20,787 bases of DNA from positions 1 to 20,787 of the forward strand of contig JAEWAD010000069.1 in the NCBI GenBank assembly GCA_023391905.1. The letters are read 5' to 3'. Every line of letters starts with the position of its first letter. The stretch's first letter is position 1. The stretch comes from Pseudomonadota bacterium. Its GTDB lineage: Bacteria > Pseudomonadota > Alphaproteobacteria > Rhizobiales > Kaistiaceae. Under the pieces are notes generated by a model. It saw only the letters and a program-made list of their open reading frames with translations. It ran no database searches and had not been told where the DNA came from. The position numbers and the translations under genes were made by a program. Shown here in pieces: positions 15,646 through 20,787 of the stretch.

Positions 15646-15707
15646 CGGATCATCACGACTGGGTCGAGCCGTGAGGTCCCGGCTCTCCGCGCCGCCGTGA
15701 TGATCCG
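15646..15707. terminator. nested inverted repeats between convergent genes, probable bidirectional terminator
   Basis: A perfect 12-bp inverted repeat (CGGATCATCACG at 15646-15657 and CGTGATGATCCG at 15696-15707) encloses a 6-bp hairpin GAGCCG/CGGCTC (15666-15671 and 15680-15685). It begins two bases after the stop of the upstream operon and faces the 3' end of slt. There is no long T-run on either strand, so the terminator call rests on position and structure. Confidence 0.45.
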
Positions 15708-15714
15708 TGCTGCA

Positions 15715-15736
15715 CGGGCGGGATGGGGCCCGCCCG
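15715..15736 (-). terminator. GC-rich hairpin downstream of slt
   Basis: CGGGCGGG (15715-15722) and CCCGCCCG (15729-15736) form a perfect 8-bp stem with a six-base loop, 19 bases after the slt stop. No T-run follows on the minus strand. Confidence 0.4.
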
Positions 15737-15755
15737 CTCGATGGTCGGGGATGTG

Positions 15756-17900
15756 CTAGCTGCGGCCGCCGCGGTTGAGGTCGCGGTTGATGACCAGGGC
15801 CGGTTCGCCGAGGCGCGCGCGATAGACCTGCAGGTTTTCCATGCAGCGCATCACATAGTTGCGCGTCTCGCTGAACGGGATGCGTTCGATCCAGTCGATG
15901 GCGTCGACGTTCGGATCGCGCGGGTCGCCATACTGCTGGACCCAGCCCATCACGCGGCTGCGGCCGGCGTTGTAGGCGGCGAACGACATGATGTAGGAGC
16001 CGTTGAAGCCGTCGACGAGCTTGGCGAGATGGGCCGCGCCGAGCGTCGCGTTGTAGCTGGCGTCGCTGGTCAGCCGGTCGAGCGAGTAGGGCAGGCCGGC
16101 CGACTTGGCGACGACCTTTGCCGTCGCCGGCATCAGCTGCAGCAGACCGCGTGCGCCGGCATGGCTGACGGCGCCGGGATTGAAGGCGCTCTCCTGCCGG
16201 GCGATCGCGTAGACGATCGACTTCTCGATGGCCGTCGTCTTGACCGAGCGTGGGATGGCCGCCGTCGGGAAGGCGAGCGTTTCCACCGGCAGTCCGCGCG
16301 TATAGGCCTTCTTGCCGATCTGCAGCGCGAGCTGGTGCTGGCCGCGCTTCTCCGCCATCTGGGCAAGCAGCGCCATTTCGGCCGGGTTGGTCAGTGTCTC
16401 CGACAGGCGGATATAGAAGGCGCGCGAGCGATCATTGTAGCCGGCGGCGGCGAAGCGCTGCGCGGCCTGCACCATCGGGCGGCTGTTGAAGCGCTTCTGA
16501 ATGGCGCTGTCGGCCGCGGGGGGCGCCGAGAGCTTCAGCTGCTTGACGCCGAGCTTGCCGGCCGCGAGCTGGCCATAGAAGGTCGTCGGATAAGCGGCGG
16601 CGAGGCGGTACTGCGCCGTCGCCTCGGCCTTGTCGCCCATCGCCTCGGCCGCGCGGCCGAGCCAGTATTCGGCGCGCGACTGGCTGAGCGGCATGCTGGA
16701 GACGGACTGGATCGCCTGGAAATGGCGCCGTGCCGTCACCGGATCGTTGAGGAAGCGCAGCGCATACCAGCCGGCATGGAATTCGGCGTCCGCCTGGTTC
16801 GAGCTCGATTCCGCCGCATGCTCGGCGACCAGCTTGTAGGCGAGCTTCGGATTGCCGAGATCGAGCAGTTCCCGCGACAGCACGCGGCGCTCGATCCACC
16901 AGGCGTCCGGGTCGACCAGCGAGGCGCCGTCGCGCGGCGCGGTCAGCATCAGCGCGGCGGCGTCGCGATAATCTTCGCCCCTGCGCAGGAACTGGACCTT
17001 CGAATAGATGTAGCCGGGATCCTTGCGCAGCCGCGCCGGGACCTTGTTGAGCAGGGCGCCGGCATTCTTCTCCTTGCGGATGACGGCGGCGCGCGCCGCG
17101 GCAAGGTGCACATAGTCGCCGCCGAGCAGCTTGCCCATGGCAACGCCTTCGGCGGCGTCGTTGTCATAGAAGAAGCGATCCATCCGCGCCTTGTGATCGG
17201 CGGTGGTCAGCAGCGAGCCGAATTCCTTGAGGATTGCCGCTTCGGTGTTCTGCGAGAACGAGTCCTTGCGCCACTTCGGACGCAGCAGGGCGGCCGCGTC
17301 CTTCGTCCGGCCCGCGCTTGCATAGGCGCGCAGCAGCAGAAGCGTGCCCTCGTCGGAGCCGGGCGCCGTGCCGCCAAACGCGTTGATGACAGTCGCCGGA
17401 TCGGCCTTCATGCGTGTGAGGGCCTGCTCGGCGCGCCGGCGCAGCAGCGCCTGGTTCGGCCAGTCCGGCAGTTCCTGGGTGACCTGGGTGATCTGCTGGA
17501 CGGTGACGTCCGGGCTGCCGCTCTGGGCGACCAGCCAGGCGATGATGTCGCGGTTGGTCTTGTCGGGCATCATCCGGCCGAGCGCCTGGGCCTTGCCGAC
17601 CTGGCCGCTCTCGATGAGCTTGAGCGCCGCATCGAGGCCGAGCTGGCTCGGCGACAGGCGCTCGACCAGATCGTTGGCCTGCGAGGCCGCGTCGGCGCGG
17701 GCAGGGCGGGCCGGCTTGGCGACGGGCGTGATGCCGGACGTGACGATCTCGCCGCCGTCACGGCTCGGATTGGCGCGGGGGCGCGGCGCGTCGGATGCGA
17801 CGGCATCGCCCAGGACGGCCAGGCTGATCAGCGCGCAGCCAGCCGCTTGCGTCAGCATCCATACCCGCCGCCGCCTGTTGCGATCCGCTTTCACGACCAT
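15756..17900 (-). CDS. slt: soluble lytic murein transglycosylase (GH23)
   Basis: This 714-residue periplasmic enzyme cleaves the MurNAc-GlcNAc bond of peptidoglycan to give 1,6-anhydro products. A basic N-terminus (RNRRRR) and signal peptide (to about residue 36, VASDA) precede a long alpha-helical superhelical region (about 60-540, many AAA/LL helices). The C-terminal GH23 domain (about 555-690) has the catalytic glutamate E570 in ARQESAFNPGA, then ARGLLQLMPATAK, and SFAAYNAGRSRV. The ATG at 17900 has AGGGG seven bases upstream. The frame stays open much further upstream across dapA on the opposite strand, which is a GC-rich artefact and not part of the protein. It is divergent from dapA. 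Confidence 0.92.
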   Translation of the reverse strand: MVVKADRNRRRRVWMLTQAAGCALISLAVLGDAVASDAPRPRANPSRDGGEIVTSGITPVAKPARPARADAASQANDLVERLSPSQLGLDAALKLIESGQVGKAQALGRMMPDKTNRDIIAWLVAQSGSPDVTVQQITQVTQELPDWPNQALLRRRAEQALTRMKADPATVINAFGGTAPGSDEGTLLLLRAYASAGRTKDAAALLRPKWRKDSFSQNTEAAILKEFGSLLTTADHKARMDRFFYDNDAAEGVAMGKLLGGDYVHLAAARAAVIRKEKNAGALLNKVPARLRKDPGYIYSKVQFLRRGEDYRDAAALMLTAPRDGASLVDPDAWWIERRVLSRELLDLGNPKLAYKLVAEHAAESSSNQADAEFHAGWYALRFLNDPVTARRHFQAIQSVSSMPLSQSRAEYWLGRAAEAMGDKAEATAQYRLAAAYPTTFYGQLAAGKLGVKQLKLSAPPAADSAIQKRFNSRPMVQAAQRFAAAGYNDRSRAFYIRLSETLTNPAEMALLAQMAEKRGQHQLALQIGKKAYTRGLPVETLAFPTAAIPRSVKTTAIEKSIVYAIARQESAFNPGAVSHAGARGLLQLMPATAKVVAKSAGLPYSLDRLTSDASYNATLGAAHLAKLVDGFNGSYIMSFAAYNAGRSRVMGWVQQYGDPRDPNVDAIDWIERIPFSETRNYVMRCMENLQVYRARLGEPALVINRDLNRGGRS

Positions 17901-18203
17901 GACATCCCCTCTCCGTTCTTCGCCGCCTCCGGCGCGCGCAGCGGCACGGAAACCTTCCGTGCGCGGCGCGCGTGGCGCAGTACTCAACCAACTCGTACCA
18001 GTTGTTCCGACCTTAAGCCGCCATGGTGAACAAAGGCTTGACGGAGGTGGTCTTCGAATGCGGAGGTGTTGCCCTGCCAAGGGGCAGCGACTATGTTCGC
18101 CGCCCAAGACAGGGCACAAAAACTCAGCATGTTGGACCGATCCGCCTTCGGTCAAGATCCGGGCGGAATTCGGCCAATTCACGGCAAAAGGTGGAAGCGC
18201 GCG
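17901..18203. other. divergent promoter region between slt and dapA
   Basis: About 300 bases without a gene. On the slt side there is an 8-bp hairpin GCACGGAA/TTCCGTGC (17944-17962) in the likely slt leader, flanked by alternating GC arms that could extend it, and a short inverted repeat CAACT-N6-AGTTG (17989-18004). On the dapA side lie a promoter candidate (18069-18097) and a leader hairpin GACCGA/TCGGTC (18135-18153). No lysine riboswitch signature is evident. Confidence 0.5.
18069..18097 (+). promoter_or_regulatory. candidate sigma-70 promoter of dapA-smpB
   Basis: TTGCCC (18069-18074) and TATGTT (18092-18097) are separated by 17 bases, about 107 bases upstream of the dapA ATG. The spacer has a small TGCCC/GGGCA inverted repeat. 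Both hexamers are imperfect but correctly spaced. Confidence 0.4.
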
Positions 18204-19079
18204 ATGTTCAAGGGTTCGATCACGGCCATGGTCACCCCGATGCGAGAGGATTCGGTCGACGAAGACGCGCTGCGTTCCTTCATCGACTGGCAGATCGCAG
18301 AGGGTACCCATGGCCTCGTCCCCGTCGGCACGACCGGCGAGAGCCCGACCCTGTCGCATGCCGAGCACAAGCGCGTCGTCGAGATCACCATTGAGGTCGC
18401 CGGCGGCCGCGTGCCGGTGATCGCCGGCGCCGGCTCGAACAACACCGCCGAGGCGATCGATCTCGCGCGCCATGCCGAGAAGGCCGGCGCCGACGCCGTG
18501 CTGGTGGTGACGCCCTACTACAACAAGCCCAATCAGGAAGGGCTCTACCAGCACTACAAGGCGATCAACGACGCCATCGGCATTCCGATCATCATCTACA
18601 ACATCCCGCCGCGTTCGATCATCGACATGTCGGTCGAGACGATGGCGCGCCTGTTCGAGCTGAAGAACATCATCGGCGTCAAGGATGCGACGGCGAAGCT
18701 CGACCGGGTCAGCCTGCAGCGTCATGCGATGGGTCCTGAATTCCTGCAGCTTTCGGGCGAGGATGGCACGGCACTCGGCTTCATGGCGCATGGCGGTCAT
18801 GGCTGCATCTCGGTCGCCTCGAATGTCGCGCCGCGTCTCTGCGCCGAGTTCCAGGAGGCCTGCATGGCCGGCGATTTCGCCCGCGCGCTCACCTATCAGG
18901 ATCGGTTGATGCCGCTGCACCACGCGATCTTCATCGAGCCGAACCCGACGGGCGTGAAGTACGCGCTGTCGCTGCTCGGCCGGATGGACGATCGCGTCCG
19001 CCTGCCGCTGGTCGGCATTACCGACACCACCAAGACGGCCATCCGCGGCGCCCTCGCGCATGCCGGCCTGATCAACTGA
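18204..19079 (+). CDS. dapA: 4-hydroxy-tetrahydrodipicolinate synthase
   Basis: This 291-residue TIM-barrel class I aldolase condenses pyruvate with aspartate semialdehyde, the first committed step to diaminopimelate and lysine. It has GTTGESPTL (42-50; T43/T44), TPYYNKPNQEG (103-113; Tyr of the catalytic triad region), IIYNIPPRS with Y132 and R137, and the Schiff-base lysine K160 in GVKDAT. All active-site residues are present and the length is normal. The ATG at 18204 follows a GGAAG site by six bases; an in-frame GTG at 18066 would add an unsupported N-terminus. It is followed by smpB after 13 bases, and both are probably co-transcribed. Confidence 0.96.
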   Translation: MFKGSITAMVTPMREDSVDEDALRSFIDWQIAEGTHGLVPVGTTGESPTLSHAEHKRVVEITIEVAGGRVPVIAGAGSNNTAEAIDLARHAEKAGADAVLVVTPYYNKPNQEGLYQHYKAINDAIGIPIIIYNIPPRSIIDMSVETMARLFELKNIIGVKDATAKLDRVSLQRHAMGPEFLQLSGEDGTALGFMAHGGHGCISVASNVAPRLCAEFQEACMAGDFARALTYQDRLMPLHHAIFIEPNPTGVKYALSLLGRMDDRVRLPLVGITDTTKTAIRGALAHAGLIN

Positions 19080-19092
19080 AGGCGACGAACCC

Positions 19093-19569
19093 ATGAGCAG
19101 CGGCACCGGCGATCCGCGTTATCGGCTTGCCGCCGACAACCGTCGCGCCCGCTTCGACTACGAGATCGGCCAGACCTACGAGGCCGGCATCATGCTGACC
19201 GGCACGGAGATCAAGTCGCTCCGTGGCGGGCGCAGCACGATTGGCGATTCCTACGCGGCCGAGAAGGGCGGCGAGGTCTGGCTGTTCAACGCCTATATCC
19301 CGGAATATCTCGAGGCGAACCGCTTCAACCACGAGACGCGCCGGCCGCGAAAGCTGCTGCTGCACAAGAAGGAGATCGCCCGGCTGTCGCAGGCCGTGCA
19401 GCGCGAGGGCATGACCATCGTGCCGCTGAAGATCTACTTCAACGATCGCGGCCGGGCGAAGGTCGAGATTGCGCTGGCGCGCGGCAAGAAGCAGCACGAC
19501 AAGCGCCAGACCGAGAAGGCGCGCGACTGGAACCGCGAGAAGGGCCGCCTGCTGCGCGACAAGGGCTGA
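19093..19569 (+). CDS. smpB: SsrA-binding protein
   Basis: This 158-residue protein binds tmRNA and brings it to stalled ribosomes for trans-translation. The OB-fold signature is clear: ARFDYEIGQTYEAGIMLTGTEIKSLR, then WLFNAYIPEY, RKLLLHKKEI, and KIYFNDRGRAKVEIALARGKKQHDKR. The basic C-terminal tail (RDWNREKGRLLRDKG) is the part that inserts in the decoding site. It is 13 bases downstream of dapA, a pairing common in Hyphomicrobiales. The tmRNA gene itself is not in the window. A strong terminator follows. Confidence 0.96.
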   Translation: MSSGTGDPRYRLAADNRRARFDYEIGQTYEAGIMLTGTEIKSLRGGRSTIGDSYAAEKGGEVWLFNAYIPEYLEANRFNHETRRPRKLLLHKKEIARLSQAVQREGMTIVPLKIYFNDRGRAKVEIALARGKKQHDKRQTEKARDWNREKGRLLRDKG

Positions 19570-19599
19570 GGCCCCCACGCCGATCGATAGAAACAGATA

Positions 19600-19634
19600 G
19601 GCCCGGATGCTCGCCGCATCCGGGCCTTTTCTTT
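19600..19634 (+). terminator. rho-independent terminator of dapA-smpB
   Basis: GGCCCGGATGC (19600-19610) and GCATCCGGGCC (19616-19626) form a perfect 11-bp stem with a five-base loop, followed by TTTTCTTT (19627-19634). Confidence 0.92.
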
Positions 19635-19682
19635 GCGCGTCTGCCCAAGCGAAGGGGCTGGCCTTGATGGGCAAGGTGGGGC

Positions 19683-19718
19683 CAAAAGCAAAACACCCCG
19701 CCGGAAACCGGCGGGGTG
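19683..19718 (-). terminator. rho-independent terminator of the porin gene
   Basis: On the minus strand CACCCCGCCGG and CCGGCGGGGTG (19694-19718) form an 11-bp stem with a three-base loop, followed by TTTTGCTTTT (19684-19693). It lies about 60 bases after the porin stop. Confidence 0.9.
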
Positions 19719-19729
19719 CTCTGAACCAT

Positions 19730-19757
19730 GCATCCGGTGGAGAACTCCACCGGATGC
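19730..19757 (-). other. long perfect hairpin in the porin 3' untranslated region
   Basis: GCATCCGGTGGAG (19730-19742) and CTCCACCGGATGC (19745-19757) are perfectly complementary around two bases. No T-run follows, so it is not a classical terminator. It sits between the porin stop and the true terminator and may protect the mRNA 3' end or be part of a 3'-derived small RNA. A smaller hairpin CCTGG-ATTA-CCAGG (19774-19787) spans the stop codon. Confidence 0.6.
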
Positions 19758-19779
19758 GATATCGCCGAGGCGACCTGGA

Positions 19780-20787
19780 TTACCAGGAGCGCTTCAGGAA
19801 CAGGTTGGCGGTCCAGGAGTCGCCCGACTGGTCGCCCTGGTAGTTGATGAACGGCGAGTTCTTGACGTCGACGTCGGTGTAGAAGACGTCGGCGACGAGC
19901 TCGAGGCCGTTGACCGGAGCATAGGCGGTGTTGAAGCCAACGCGCCAAGCGTCGACCTTCATGTCGTTCAGGCTGTCCGAGCCGTCGAACTGGGCATAGC
20001 CGCCCGAGAGCGACGACCAGACCTGCGGGGTCCAGACGTGCTTGTACGAAGCGAGCGCGCTCCAGCTCGAGCCGGTGCCGGCCGAGAACGTGTCGTCGAA
20101 CAGGCCGAGAGCGCCAGCAACCGACGTGCCGCCCGAGATGCCCGTGAACGAGTTGGCGTTGTCGCCGTAGGCAGCCGACACGAAGAAGCGGTCGCCGGCC
20201 GAGATGTTGTCGAGGGCGATCTCGAGGCCGCCACCGATGGCCCAGCCGTCCTTGCCTTCCCAGGTCAGGTAGTCAATGGCCGAGTTGGTGTACGCAGCGG
20301 CGACCTTCGCGCTGAAGATGCCCGACGAGTAGGTCAGAGCCGCGATGATGTCCGGGATGTTGTCGTTGCCGCCGAGCTCGTTGCCGTCCTCGTCGATGAT
20401 GGTGCCGAACGAGCTACGATCGCGCTGGTCTTCGACCGACAGGGCCAGACCGAAGCCGTTGACGGCGTAGGTCAGCTGGATGTGGTCGGTGGTCGAGTCC
20501 GAACCGAACATGCCGGTGTCGTCATAGCCGCGGCCGAAGTCGAACAGCGAGGTGAAGTAACCGGCCTTGAGCGGGCCGAGCTCGAGGTAGGCGCTGTCGA
20601 CGTAGGCGGAGTTCGTCGAAGCGTTGACGTAGTTCTGCAGCGTCTCGCCGCCGGCCTCGTTGCCAGTCTTAGCGCGCATGTCGATGAAGCCGGTCAGGTT
20701 ACCGTACTCGGTGACCGACGAAGCCGTCAGCTGGATCGAAACTTCGGTGTAGAAGTTGCCCCAGTTGTTGTTCGAGCTGTTCAGGCC
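19780..20787 (-). CDS. outer-membrane porin, Rhizobiales Porin_2 (Omp2b/RopA) type, 5' end missing
   Basis: The C-terminal 335 residues of a beta-barrel porin are visible; the frame is open at the right edge of the window, so signal peptide and first strands are missing. The sequence alternates amphipathic strands (FYTEVSIQLTASS, GNLTGFIDMRAKTG, SAYLELGPLKAGYFTSLFDF, HIQLTYAVNGFGLALSVED) with acidic loops. It includes a conserved G.LKAGYF..LFDF block, and ends in Trp after LFLKRS, the usual outer-membrane insertion signature. Family knowledge: these are trimeric general porins. It is followed by two 3' hairpins and a strong terminator, as expected for a very highly expressed mRNA. Confidence 0.88.
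   Translation of the reverse strand, partial: GLNSSNNNWGNFYTEVSIQLTASSVTEYGNLTGFIDMRAKTGNEAGGETLQNYVNASTNSAYVDSAYLELGPLKAGYFTSLFDFGRGYDDTGMFGSDSTTDHIQLTYAVNGFGLALSVEDQRDRSSFGTIIDEDGNELGGNDNIPDIIAALTYSSGIFSAKVAAAYTNSAIDYLTWEGKDGWAIGGGLEIALDNISAGDRFFVSAAYGDNANSFTGISGGTSVAGALGLFDDTFSAGTGSSWSALASYKHVWTPQVWSSLSGGYAQFDGSDSLNDMKVDAWRVGFNTAYAPVNGLELVADVFYTDVDVKNSPFINYQGDQSGDSWTANLFLKRSW

Noticed and set aside
15723..18029. 768-codon plus-strand frame opposite slt
   Set aside because: It is antisense to slt, without initiation signals or domains.
18066..18203. N-terminal extension of dapA from a GTG at 18066
   Set aside because: The added residues do not belong to the DapA family, which starts at MFKGSITAMVTPM, and the GTG lies inside the promoter candidate.
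17901..19106. Minus-strand extension of the slt frame across dapA, giving a 1116-residue protein
   Set aside because: The extra 400 residues are antisense to the well-supported dapA gene, Arg/Asp/Gly-rich without domains, and slt has its own start, ribosome-binding site and signal peptide at 17900.

Overview
The window is high-GC DNA with dense, short-spaced genes and no mobile elements, tRNA/rRNA genes or CRISPR arrays. The gene set points to an alphaproteobacterium of the order Hyphomicrobiales (Rhizobiales). The evidence is an ExoR-type Sel1-repeat regulator, a Porin_2-type porin, an slt/dapA/smpB neighbourhood, a STAS-fused MlaE and a direct-repeat LexA box (GTTC-N7-GTTC). The genus cannot be fixed from the sequence alone; all of this looks chromosomal.

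Layout. 1-124: the last codons of a plus-strand membrane protein, probably a transporter. 93-2086 (minus): dgcN-dgcA, a two-gene D-glutamate catabolic unit joined by an ATGA overlap. 2238-6182 (plus): an Mla-type lipid transport operon (mlaE with N-terminal STAS, mlaF, mlaD, auxiliary lipoprotein), with every junction overlapping. 6478-7974 (minus): an RhlE-type DEAD-box RNA helicase with a clear promoter and terminator. 8121-8564 (minus): a small secreted protein of unknown function. 8667-10715 (minus): parE, with a LexA (SOS) box upstream. 11247-12086 (plus): exoR. 12277-15643 (plus): a four-gene unit in which small ORFs alternate with large ones: a 31-codon leader ORF, a 711-residue membrane/BON-like/OmpA protein, a 45-residue single-span membrane protein, and a membrane-anchored protein with a degenerate HhH-like domain and a Lys/Ala/Pro tail. 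15756-17900 (minus): soluble lytic transglycosylase slt. 18204-19569 (plus): dapA-smpB with a strong terminator. 19780-20787 (minus): the C-terminal part of an outer-membrane porin, with tandem hairpins behind it.

How the genes fit together. Much of the window concerns the cell envelope: lipid transport (mla), D-glutamate (a peptidoglycan amino acid) recovery, lytic transglycosylase, diaminopimelate/lysine synthesis (dapA), a peptidoglycan-binding OmpA-domain protein, the periplasmic regulator ExoR, and a porin. The best candidate for an undescribed system is the 12277-15643 operon. Its order (TM + BON-like repeats + OmpA domain, then a tiny TM protein, then a TM protein with a soluble tail) parallels the mycobacterial arfABC (OmpATb/Rv0899) operon. 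The first protein carries four copies of a roughly 120-residue repeat, and the positive-inside rule puts the last protein's HhH and basic tail in the cytoplasm. A peptidoglycan-to-cytoplasm (possibly nucleoid) link is therefore an attractive but untested inference.
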